Shown in pieces: positions 24,449 to 31,257 of a stretch of 48,695 nucleotides of DNA. The notes under the pieces are model-generated. The model had not been told where the DNA came from, searched no databases, and saw only the letters and a program-made list of their open reading frames with translations. Numbering within the stretch: position 1 is the stretch's first letter; every line of letters starts with the position of its first letter. Origin of the DNA: a virus; the IMG/VR virus record IMGVR_UViG_3300009605_000032, positions 1 through 48,695 of that record; one strand, given 5' to 3'. Made by a program: the position numbers and the translations under genes.

Positions 24449-24912
24449 GGCTTGACTATCTCCGTTGACAGAGCAAAGATTCCTAGCGATGTAAGCGTTC
24501 CAATTCCAAATCCTAAAGCCACCATAAAAGGCTCGCTTCCAGGCTTTGTCTTAGTTACGAGGTCATATAACCTCTCATTCTCTGTCGTCTTTAGAATCAT
24601 CATAGCCTCGTACTTGTCGGTCCATGAGGCAATCTCAATATCTTTATAAGACAGAAGCAGCTCATAGTTGTCTTTCTGAATCTGGAGTTCATATTCTAGG
24701 CGCAGATCACATTCAACGTCCTCGTACTTCTTCTCTGTAAGGATCTTGGCGGCTGCGTCCAATGAGAGGAGTACTCCCTCAAACGGTACCGTGTCTCCTG
24801 CTTCAACTGGCAGGACCACATAGTCTGGAAATGTCTCAACCTCTTCAGCCATCACCACAGCAGGTGCGGCAAGCCAAAGGGCTAGATAGAGTGCTATTAA
24901 TTTTTTAACCAT
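24445..24912 (-). CDS. Exported membrane-anchored protein of the lysis-type cluster
   Basis: The 155-residue protein has a signal peptide (MVKKLIALYLALWLAAPAVV, then MA before EEVE). A periplasmic part follows, with LPVEAGDTVPFEGVLLSLDA, one Cys (DVECDLRLEY) and a coiled coil. Near the C-terminus there is a hydrophobic segment (PFMVALGFGIGTLTSLGIFA). I prefer the ATG at 24912; a TTG 12 nt further upstream is possible. It overlaps the spanin-like gene by 8 bp. Anchoring at both ends and the periplasmic helix suggest an envelope function during lysis, perhaps an outer spanin partner, but there is no lipobox. Confidence 0.6.
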   Translation of the reverse strand: MVKKLIALYLALWLAAPAVVMAEEVETFPDYVVLPVEAGDTVPFEGVLLSLDAAAKILTEKKYEDVECDLRLEYELQIQKDNYELLLSYKDIEIASWTDKYEAMMILKTTENERLYDLVTKTKPGSEPFMVALGFGIGTLTSLGIFALSTEIVKP

Positions 24913-25324
24913 TTTGTATCCCAAACGCTTCAGCTAGTTCTCTAGCAAGCTTTTCAGGATTATTATAGCTTTCATCTACGATTCTTTTAAGTTCTGCTTC
25001 TTTTTCTTTGTCGAGCGACTCGCCTCGTTTCTTAAATTCTTCTTCAATTTCGGCTCGTCGCTTGAGGTGTTCTTGTAACCGTGCATTCTTTTCCGCTATT
25101 TCGGTATTGTGAATATGTGCAAGAGTTTCCATCTCTTGATCGTGCTGGTCTCTCCGAGACTCCATAAGGTCCAGGAGTCCAGCTACAAACGCGCCGTTGC
25201 GAGTAAGAAGATATATAAGAAACGCAATAATTAGCCCAAACCCAAGGACGAGTACCCACCAAAACTTCTTAGCGGCGAGCCAGATCTTCTTAGATAAAGT
25301 TCGTAGGCGCAATAAAGTTATCAT
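24905..25324 (-). CDS. Spanin-like membrane protein with periplasmic coiled coil
   Basis: The protein has 139 residues from ATG 25324, which overlaps the upstream stop as ATGA and follows AAGGGGCTGG. A longer frame exists to 25399 but runs through the holin-like gene. A basic N-terminus precedes one membrane helix (WWVLVLGFGLIIAFLIYLLT). After it comes a charged coiled coil (MESRRDQHDQEMETLAHIHN ... LKRRAEIEEEFKKRGESLDK). N-in anchor plus coiled coil is the design of inner-membrane spanins (Rz). The function is inferred from topology and from its holin-like neighbour. Confidence 0.6.
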   Translation of the reverse strand: MITLLRLRTLSKKIWLAAKKFWWVLVLGFGLIIAFLIYLLTRNGAFVAGLLDLMESRRDQHDQEMETLAHIHNTEIAEKNARLQEHLKRRAEIEEEFKKRGESLDKEKEAELKRIVDESYNNPEKLARELAEAFGIQNG

Positions 25325-25506
25325 TCCAGCCCCTTCAGGCGTGCCACTGTGTCCACCACAGTCTGACCACCAATATATACACAAGTGATTATAACCCAAT
25401 CGCTGGATGCCAAATCAGCGAACATCAACAGACACGTAGCTGTTCCCCAGGCCATTAGTTTTCGGGAAATAAGTTTATTCAGTCCTTTATCAATAATATG
25501 TCTCAT
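25321..25506 (-). CDS. Holin-like small membrane protein
   Basis: The 61-residue protein starts MRHIIDKGLNKLISRKLMAW. Two hydrophobic segments (GTATCLLMFADLAS and WVIITCVYIGGQTVVDTVA) are typical of class II-type phage holins, which often carry 'SRK..A' and 'YIGGQ..VD'. ATG 25506 follows AGGAAGGTAG; a GTG directly before it is also possible. It is the first minus-strand gene after the divergent J-domain gene. No endolysin is found next to it or elsewhere in the window. Confidence 0.55.
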   Translation of the reverse strand: MRHIIDKGLNKLISRKLMAWGTATCLLMFADLASSDWVIITCVYIGGQTVVDTVARLKGLE

Positions 25507-25547
25507 CACTACCTTCCTCTCTCACTAATTAGCCCCAGGAGTAATGT

Positions 25548-26267
25548 ATGTCGAAACAAGTTAAGCTTAAATTTAAAAAATTGTTAAAAAAAGCAGAGTT
25601 CGTTCATGCTGACTTAGAATATCACGAGGAGTTAATACCAGAAGCAAAACAAGAATTCATGGCGATTGTCAATGAAATATTTCAGAGACTACCAATTGAA
25701 GAAAAAAAGAAGATTAATGAACTACGTGAGCAAAGACTAAGAGAAGAAACCGAAAGACTTGCGCAAGAGTCTACAGATCCAGAAGAAGAGTCCGAGGAGG
25801 AGACAGAGATCTCTCATACGCCAGATAAAGGTGATGAAATCGATGATCTTCCAGAAATAGAAAACCCTGACGTTAGTCCGGTGAAGGGTTCCGAGCTAAA
25901 AAAGCTCTATTATAAAGTGGCCGATAAAACTCATCCCGATAAGGTGCTAGCCAGAGGTGCTTCGGCGACTGAAGCCAAACGTCTAGAGAAAATGTTTATG
26001 TCAGCTCAGGCAGCTTATAAGGATGCGAACTGGTATATCTTGTACTCTCTCGCCATGGATCTAGATATTGAAGTTGCTGATCCTACGAAAGAAACACTTC
26101 ATTGGCTAGAGGAGGACATTAAAGGAACAATGGGTAAAATCTCACACATTGCCTCTCTTATCACTTGGTCATGGTATGTTGGCAATGAAGATGTGAAGGA
26201 TCACGCCATCAAAAGTTATTTCCTCCAAGCTTATGACTATAGGCTTGAAAGCACATCTATTGACTAA
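25548..26267 (+). CDS. J-domain (DnaJ-like) protein
   Basis: This is the only plus-strand gene. The 239-residue product has a Lys/Glu-rich helical N-terminus and an acidic linker (residues 75-110). The J-domain is late: ELKKLYYKVADKTHPDKVLA with HPD at 129-131, then KRLEKMFMSAQAAYKDANWY, the usual helix III. J-domains stimulate DnaK, so this protein may direct host Hsp70 to a phage substrate (head assembly or replication). The J-domain is in the C-terminal half rather than at the start. Start ATG 25548 follows CCAGGAG. It is divergent from the holin-like gene (about 40 bp apart) and converges with the gp47/46 gene with an 11-bp overlap. Confidence 0.8.
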   Translation: MSKQVKLKFKKLLKKAEFVHADLEYHEELIPEAKQEFMAIVNEIFQRLPIEEKKKINELREQRLREETERLAQESTDPEEESEEETEISHTPDKGDEIDDLPEIENPDVSPVKGSELKKLYYKVADKTHPDKVLARGASATEAKRLEKMFMSAQAAYKDANWYILYSLAMDLDIEVADPTKETLHWLEEDIKGTMGKISHIASLITWSWYVGNEDVKDHAIKSYFLQAYDYRLESTSID

Positions 26268-29200
26268 CTGAGGCATAGCCCTTAACTTTATCAATAGTAA
26301 TTTCCATATCAACGATATCCTTGAGCGAGTCTAGGTGAGAAATAAGAATCACAGTCTTAAAATACATCTTGATCAATTGAAGCATGCGAATGAATCCTTC
26401 CATGTTCTCCGCGTCCAAGGCAGTTCCGGGCTCGTCTAGAATAAAGATGTTACCCTTAGGTAGTGATGATATAGACAATAGTGCGAGGCGAATACCCATA
26501 GAGGCTATGGTCTTTTCTGCACCAGAGCCCATCTCAATGGGGCGTTCTTCGTGCTTGGGGTGCTTAAGTAGGACATTCAGTTTCCTACCGTCTTCTTGGA
26601 AAAATACCTCAAAGTCTACAAGATTTGATAAGACCTTGGCAATCTCTGCATTAATGACGGGGAGTCTCTTTTTGATAATATCGTAAGCAATACCGTTTGA
26701 ATGCATACATCGCATAAACAAATCATAAGCCGCATACTCAGCACGAATGTCTAAAACTTCCTGCTCTTTCTCCCTAAGGTCTGTGAGCTTTTGCTCAAGA
26801 GAGCCAAGAAGGCGATTGGAGCGATTAAGGGTTTCATCGCCTTTTTCAATAGCCTTCTTGATCTTACCAATAGTTGCACCGACCTGATCACGAGAGTTTA
26901 AGAGCTTTTCAATATTCTGAATGAGTTCTTTCTTCTCTTCATAGAGGTCTATCTTTTCTTGGGTTGCGGCTAGGTCAGTCTTAAGATTCTTAATCTTTCC
27001 GTAGAGAACCTCAATAGAAACCTTGTTGTCCCTCTTTTCAAGTTCCACATTATTCTTTTTAACTATGGTCTCGTTGTATCGGTTGATTAACTCAATCATT
27101 TCAACTGTATCAACAGAAGCAATCTTGGTTTTATATGTCTTGGCGTCCTCAATCTCGGTGATAATGTCCATCTCTAACGAGGGTAGCTCAACGGTGGCCA
27201 AGTGAGCATCACTAATAAAACGACAGGTAGGATAGTTATCTCCGCACGGAGCCTCGTCTAAGAGTCGGAGTTTCTTACTCATTGACTTATACTCAGTGTC
27301 CATGACTCGGGCACGATTTACTGTGTCATCGTACTTCTGCTTAAACTCGTCATACTCTTTCTTTTGTGAAAGAAGATCTTCAATATCCATTCCCATCAAA
27401 AATTCATCATACTCTGTGAGCTGGGCTTCAAACTCTGCATTCTCATCCTTCAGTTCGCTGATGTTGGTATAGGAGTTTTGTATTTTCTTTTCTAGTGTAT
27501 TACGGCTTTCAACCATCTTTTTGATATCTAGGCGCTCTGCGGGTATAGAATCAATCTTTGTTGTAAGGGTGGCATACTCTTCTTCTGATGTCTGTAGCTT
27601 TTGTCGGAGGACGTCGGTAGCCTTTGTCTCGCTTGCTAGCTCGGCAGTAGCTTCATCTAGCTGAACTTCTGCAACAGCGATGTCAATCTTGTAGTCCGTC
27701 TCTCCGAGGCGTCGCAGGACGCCCTTTAAGTCCGAAGAGTCTTCTTTTGCAAGATTAAACTTTTTCTCAAAGATGTCTAAATCTAAGAACTTAGCTAAGA
27801 TTTCCTTGCGTTTTGTAGAACCTTCCTTAATGAAGGATAAACTATCTAGCTGACTTGCCATCGATGTAAGCAGGAAGTCCTCTACTGTACCAAATCTTTT
27901 CCGAATATGCGCATCGGTCTCAGTGCGAGTAGTACCATTAAGGCTTGCACCTTCGCCTAAAACGGGGTCTGAACCCCTGAAGTCTAGGAACGTTCGTGCT
28001 TCATTTGTAACCTCACCCTTGAGCTTCTTAACATACTTCTCGGATGTGCGCTCAATCGTATAGACTTTATCGCCCACCTGCAACTCTACTGTGCCGCGGC
28101 AATCTGGCTTGTGCTGATTAATAATGTTATAGTTCTTGCGCTCGTTCTTAGAGGTCGTATTGAACATAGTGTAAAGCAAGCCATCAATAACACTAGACTT
28201 GCCCGAATAGTTCTTGCCGAAAATACCAACAATACCATTAAGTTCATTAAAGTTTAGGGAGTTTCCTTCTCCGTAGTTGAAGAGATTGTCCCATTCAAAG
28301 CTGTTGATATTCCAATTAACGTTGCGAGCGATCTCTTCAGTCTCTTCAATCTTAGAGTTATACTTCCGATTGAGTTCAAAAACACGAGACAATGTTTCCT
28401 CAGTGGGCTGATAGTCAGTTAGGTACTCGCGAATAAGGTCCTCTTGCACGCCCTTGTCGCGGAGATTCTCCACCTTAAATCCAGAGCCAATCTCAACGGT
28501 GCCCGTTTCACCAGATGCACGATTAAGAAATGTAATACTCTCAGGCTTAAAGCGATGCTTGGCCACTTCCACAGCCTTACGCATAACGTCAAGGGGCAGA
28601 TTGTTATTACTTACAAGACGCAAGCGCGCTCCTGCGGGGATACTGGTACCCTTAGGCATCCTACCCTTAGGAGTAAGTTCTATAGTCACAAACGGCTTGG
28701 GGTTCAAAAGAACGTGATGTTTTACTGTAAAAGTATTCTTGTCTTCAATGTCCCATATCAAGAAGCCCTTGTCATTAGTCTCACCATGATTCTGTTGTAC
28801 AGTTGAGCCACAGTAGCGTACCCGTCCTTCTGTATCAAGAATCTGATTAGTCTTGTGAATGTCCCCGAGCATTGCGAAGTCGTGACCGGCGAAGACGCCA
28901 ATGTCATGGTCGCCATGATCCATCACCCAGCCAGTGTCAGTCTTGACGCCAGAGACGGCGCCATGATACAGAGCAATATTAATACGCGAGTCATCACTAG
29001 GTGCCACCCAGTTGTCCTCATCAAAGACCGATAGCACGTTGAGCGCGAGATCGGGCTCTAGGACGGTTTCACCTGCGTTCTTGAGTAGATGTAGGTCTGG
29101 TAGGTCCAGAGCCTTCACAATGGGCGACAGCGCGTCCTGACGGGTACTGTTCTTTAGGTTGCCGTCGTGGTTCCCCAGAATGATGTAGGTTGGTGCGATT

Positions 29201-29412
29201 TTCGCTAGATTCGAAAAGAAGTCGGAGCAAAGCTCAACGAACTCTGGTGAAATCTGTGTCTTGGTGTGGGCGATGTCGCCGCAGTGTACGATGTAGTCTA
29301 CGTTTTCTTTTCGTAGTGCTTCATATAATCGATCGAATACGATCTTATACTCGTAGTGAAACTTAAGATTTTTGATGTGCGTGTCCGCAATGTGCGCTAC
29401 CTTATAACTCAA
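26257..29412 (-). CDS. Single-chain gp47-gp46 (SbcD-SbcC / Mre11-Rad50 type) recombination nuclease
   Basis: The 1051-residue protein joins two T4 proteins. Residues 1-340 form the calcineurin-like nuclease: Asp10/His12 (ADTH), Asp46 (CGD), GNHDG at 80-84 and later GHDFAMLGDIH. From residue 375 comes the SMC-type ATPase: Walker A GKNYSGKSS (399-407), long coiled coils, and a hook with two Cys as CGDNYPTC (CxxxxxxC rather than CxxC). Signature GSGAEK and Walker B IFILDEPGTALD follow. It resects DNA ends for recombination-dependent replication. The start is TTG 29412 with GGGGAT upstream; a sigma70-type promoter ends 26 bp before. In T4 the two proteins (339 and 560 residues) are separate. Confidence 0.92.
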   Translation of the reverse strand: MSYKVAHIADTHIKNLKFHYEYKIVFDRLYEALRKENVDYIVHCGDIAHTKTQISPEFVELCSDFFSNLAKIAPTYIILGNHDGNLKNSTRQDALSPIVKALDLPDLHLLKNAGETVLEPDLALNVLSVFDEDNWVAPSDDSRINIALYHGAVSGVKTDTGWVMDHGDHDIGVFAGHDFAMLGDIHKTNQILDTEGRVRYCGSTVQQNHGETNDKGFLIWDIEDKNTFTVKHHVLLNPKPFVTIELTPKGRMPKGTSIPAGARLRLVSNNNLPLDVMRKAVEVAKHRFKPESITFLNRASGETGTVEIGSGFKVENLRDKGVQEDLIREYLTDYQPTEETLSRVFELNRKYNSKIEETEEIARNVNWNINSFEWDNLFNYGEGNSLNFNELNGIVGIFGKNYSGKSSVIDGLLYTMFNTTSKNERKNYNIINQHKPDCRGTVELQVGDKVYTIERTSEKYVKKLKGEVTNEARTFLDFRGSDPVLGEGASLNGTTRTETDAHIRKRFGTVEDFLLTSMASQLDSLSFIKEGSTKRKEILAKFLDLDIFEKKFNLAKEDSSDLKGVLRRLGETDYKIDIAVAEVQLDEATAELASETKATDVLRQKLQTSEEEYATLTTKIDSIPAERLDIKKMVESRNTLEKKIQNSYTNISELKDENAEFEAQLTEYDEFLMGMDIEDLLSQKKEYDEFKQKYDDTVNRARVMDTEYKSMSKKLRLLDEAPCGDNYPTCRFISDAHLATVELPSLEMDIITEIEDAKTYKTKIASVDTVEMIELINRYNETIVKKNNVELEKRDNKVSIEVLYGKIKNLKTDLAATQEKIDLYEEKKELIQNIEKLLNSRDQVGATIGKIKKAIEKGDETLNRSNRLLGSLEQKLTDLREKEQEVLDIRAEYAAYDLFMRCMHSNGIAYDIIKKRLPVINAEIAKVLSNLVDFEVFFQEDGRKLNVLLKHPKHEERPIEMGSGAEKTIASMGIRLALLSISSLPKGNIFILDEPGTALDAENMEGFIRMLQLIKMYFKTVILISHLDSLKDIVDMEITIDKVKGYASVSQ

Positions 29413-29437
29413 AACTTATCCCCTAGTCTATGATACT

Positions 29438-29465
29438 AGTATACAGGATGTGTAGGTGGTGTCAA
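29438..29465 (-). promoter_or_regulatory. Sigma70-type promoter for the gp47-gp46 gene
   Basis: The minus strand has TTGACA (29465-29460), 16 bp, then TATACT (29443-29438). The -35 is perfect and the -10 differs from TATAAT at one position. Transcription would start near 29431, leaving a leader of about 20 nt with GGGGAT before the TTG start. It lies in the 65-bp gap after the small-gene array and suggests expression by host polymerase early in infection. Confidence 0.75.
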
Positions 29466-29477
29466 GTGTTATTTTTA

Positions 29478-29885
29478 TTATTTAGAGAGCACTGGCTTCG
29501 GGTTATCAACGGGGCTACCGTCATACACATTGACGCGGCCGGAAGTGCCGATATCTTTCGCAACTTTTGCCAACGCTTCCTCTGGAGTCTTAGCATCAGC
29601 TTTTGAAACCTTATCAACACCCATGTCGCTACCCACATACCAATGTCCGGTGCGGAGCGTCTCGCGTGCACCGATCTCTTGCTCTTCGCCAGGAAGAGGC
29701 GGTGTGATGCGCTTAGACTGATCCGTGGGGCGGGCGCGCTTAGGAGTGCGCACGGTCTTATCTAAAGGAACATTGATCTTCGTGGTTTGGCGGCCGCGAG
29801 GGGCTATCACTGTTCCTGTGCCGTACTCATAGTCTCGGATCACTTCTTGGAAGATCTCTAGTAGTTTTGCTTTTGAAATCTTCAT
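29478..29885 (-). CDS. Leader-family protein 5 (MKISKAKLLEIF...), possible internal head protein
   Basis: This is a 135-residue protein. Its first 17 residues (MKISKAKLLEIFQEVIRDY) belong to the leader shared by five consecutive genes and include L-L-E, a possible prohead protease site. The remainder is basic and Pro-rich (RGRQTTKINVPLDKTVRTPK), then a small compact domain (KTPEEALAKVAKDIGTSGRV) that resembles the C-terminal region of leader protein 3 (KGALAAVAKELGTDP). It is the last gene of the array and 4 nt behind its neighbour. The function is unknown. Capsid targeting is a hypothesis based on the leader. Confidence 0.6.
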   Translation of the reverse strand: MKISKAKLLEIFQEVIRDYEYGTGTVIAPRGRQTTKINVPLDKTVRTPKRARPTDQSKRITPPLPGEEQEIGARETLRTGHWYVGSDMGVDKVSKADAKTPEEALAKVAKDIGTSGRVNVYDGSPVDNPKPVLSK

Positions 29886-29889
29886 TTTA

Positions 29890-30402
29890 TTATCCTCTGT
29901 ATCCCAAGTTCAGCATACGCTTGATTTCACTCGCACGATGGCCATTACCGGCGAGTTTCTTAATCTTGGCTGCTGCGTGGGGGTAGTGCTTCATCAACTG
30001 CTGTACTCCGGGAGTGATGTTCTCCTCAAGTTCTGTGTCGCGTTTCTCGGGCGCCCAAGGTCCGGTAGATGTGACGCTCTGTGTTTTAGCATACATTGGG
30101 TTGGCGAGGAGGTGCTGCAGCCATCTGGTAGTTTCGCCGTCTAGACTAAGACTGAGTTCTTCCAAATCTTCCTCGCTCATTGCCGCAAGAACCTCTCTTG
30201 CTTTCATAAGTGTGAGCAGGCGTTCTTCAGGGGAACCGCCGGTGAACTTCTCGTCCGACTGAAGGTCTCCCAAGCCAGCTTGGCTGTCGGCATACTTCCT
30301 GTCTGCCCGCGTCTCGTTTTCATCATCATACCAGTCGCTCTCGCGGACTGTGGATATCTCTTCCTTGATAATCTCTTTAAGTCTTTGTTTGGTGATTTTC
30401 AC
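29890..30402 (-). CDS. Leader-family protein 4 (GTG start)
   Basis: This is a 170-residue protein when started at GTG 30402, one nt after the previous stop; a longer frame without that start makes no sense in this context. The leader is (M)KITKQRLKEIIKEEISTVRE, with L-K-E and I-K-E tripeptides. An acidic part follows, then helices (RLLTLMKAREVLAAMSEEDL) and a C-terminal basic helix (KIKKLAGNGHRASEIKRMLN). The DNA of the leader is 43/44 identical to that of the next gene upstream, indicating recent duplication or conversion of this segment. No known domain. Confidence 0.6.
   Translation of the reverse strand: MKITKQRLKEIIKEEISTVRESDWYDDENETRADRKYADSQAGLGDLQSDEKFTGGSPEERLLTLMKAREVLAAMSEEDLEELSLSLDGETTRWLQHLLANPMYAKTQSVTSTGPWAPEKRDTELEENITPGVQQLMKHYPHAAAKIKKLAGNGHRASEIKRMLNLGYRG
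30358..30401 (-). repeat. 44-bp leader-coding repeat, copy A
   Basis: This block encodes the start of leader protein 4 and matches 30704-30747 at 43 of 44 positions. The identity stops sharply on both sides, so it is the leader, not the whole gene, that was copied. Confidence 0.85.
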
Positions 30403-30403
30403 T

Positions 30404-30748
30404 TTACTGCTCCGCTCGGGGGAATACGTTGGCGCGTCTGACTGCATCAAGGATCTTTTCCCAGAGGGACGGATCTTTTGGGTCTGTTCCTAGTTCTTTA
30501 GCAACTGCGGCTAGTGCGCCCTTCGCATTCTCTGCTCCTAGATCATACTCGCCGAAGGGTTCGCCTTCCCAAGTCGGCTCGTCAGGCTCGAAGTCATCGT
30601 CGGATAGAGCGGGCATCGACATACGTGTTCGTTTGCCTTGGTGGTAATCGTCATCGGATAGAGCGGGCATCGACATACGTGTTCGTTTGCCTTCACGAGC
30701 AAGCTCTTCCTTGATAATCTCTTTGAGTCTTTGTTTGGTGATTTTCAT
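30404..30748 (-). CDS. Leader-family protein 3, with tandem GKRTRMSMPALSDDD repeat
   Basis: This is a 114-residue protein. The leader MKITKQRLKEIIKEELAREG is followed by two copies of GKRTRMSMPALSDDD (about residues 21-35 and 39-53), an acidic linker and a helical C-terminus (KGALAAVAKELGTDPKDPSL). The repeat is exact at DNA level for 39 bp. It is coupled to both neighbours (TAATG overlap upstream, one-nt gap downstream). The basic-then-acidic repeat could bind DNA or another capsid component. The function is unknown. Confidence 0.6.
   Translation of the reverse strand: MKITKQRLKEIIKEELAREGKRTRMSMPALSDDDYHQGKRTRMSMPALSDDDFEPDEPTWEGEPFGEYDLGAENAKGALAAVAKELGTDPKDPSLWEKILDAVRRANVFPRAEQ
30601..30693 (-). 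repeat. Tandem 39-bp direct repeat (54-bp period)
   Basis: The copies at 30601-30639 and 30655-30693 are identical over 39 bp. They encode the GKRTRMSMPALSDDD repeat of leader protein 3, with a period of 18 codons, so copy number can change without breaking the frame. Confidence 0.85.
30704..30747 (-). repeat. 44-bp leader-coding repeat, copy B
   Basis: This block encodes the start of leader protein 3 and is the partner of 30358-30401, with one mismatch. More diverged copies begin the other three genes of the array. Confidence 0.85.
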
Positions 30749-31053
30749 TAGTTTTTATACCTTAGTTTCTTTTGTCGCTCAAGGTCGCTAGCGCGTCGCT
30801 TCAGACCCTGTCGCGATTTCTGCACGCGAGAGCCAGCAGTGCGATTGAAAGCATCCTTGTAGGCTCTCATATAGTATTTTGATGCAAAGCTGTGGGGTGG
30901 CGTTGGCTCTCTACCAGCTGCACCATCAGCTTCGCCGTCAAGAGTAGCTTCTTCGATCTCGTGGTCACGTTCCCAGTCAGCATCAAAAGCCTCCTCGAAA
31001 GTGGATAGCTCCTCTTTGATGATCTCTATTAGTCTAGCTTTTGAAATTTTCAT
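30748..31053 (-). CDS. Leader-family protein 2, basic C-terminus
   Basis: The 101-residue protein starts with leader MKISKARLIEIIKEELSTFE (L-I-E and I-K-E), then an acidic part (DADWERDHEIEEATLDGEAD). The C-terminus is strongly basic (RTAGSRVQKSRQGLKRRASD, then ERQKKLRYKN), which would suit DNA binding inside a head. It overlaps leader gene 1 by 20 bp and gene 3 by one base. No known family. Confidence 0.6.
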   Translation of the reverse strand: MKISKARLIEIIKEELSTFEEAFDADWERDHEIEEATLDGEADGAAGREPTPPHSFASKYYMRAYKDAFNRTAGSRVQKSRQGLKRRASDLERQKKLRYKN

Positions 31054-31249
31054 TCTGTGTTTCCTTGTTAGTCCGGCGCTTCATGTCTCTCAACAAATCC
31101 TCACCCATATCACGTATCTCATACACCATCTTTGCTCGCATATCTATGGCTTTCTGAGTCTCTTCTGGTTCTTGATCTTCGCGATAAAAGTCGCGATAGA
31201 AGAGTTCTTCCTTGATAATTTGCTTTAAGCGAGCGCTTGGGATTTTCAC
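31034..31249 (-). CDS. Leader-family protein 1 (GTG start)
   Basis: This is a 71-residue, highly charged protein. It begins (M)KIPSARLKQIIKEELFYRDF from GTG 31249, in the same position as the other leaders, so the start is fixed by homology. The rest is a charged helix (RAKMVYEIRDMGEDLLRDMK). It opens the array and lies 8 nt after the primase stop. A CTATTTATT motif lies 33 nt upstream, inside the end of the primase gene. No known family. Confidence 0.6.
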   Translation of the reverse strand: MKIPSARLKQIIKEELFYRDFYREDQEPEETQKAIDMRAKMVYEIRDMGEDLLRDMKRRTNKETQNENFKS

Positions 31250-31257
31250 GAGAACTC

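Noticed and set aside
25325-25399. 25-residue N-terminal extension of the spanin-like protein
   Set aside because: The extension overlaps the holin-like gene in another frame and reads as shadow sequence; the ATG at 25324 has a good ribosome site and an ATGA overlap.
30403-30450. N-terminal extension of leader protein 4 to 30450
   Set aside because: The GTG at 30402 begins exactly where the leader shared with the four neighbouring proteins begins and is one nt after the previous stop.
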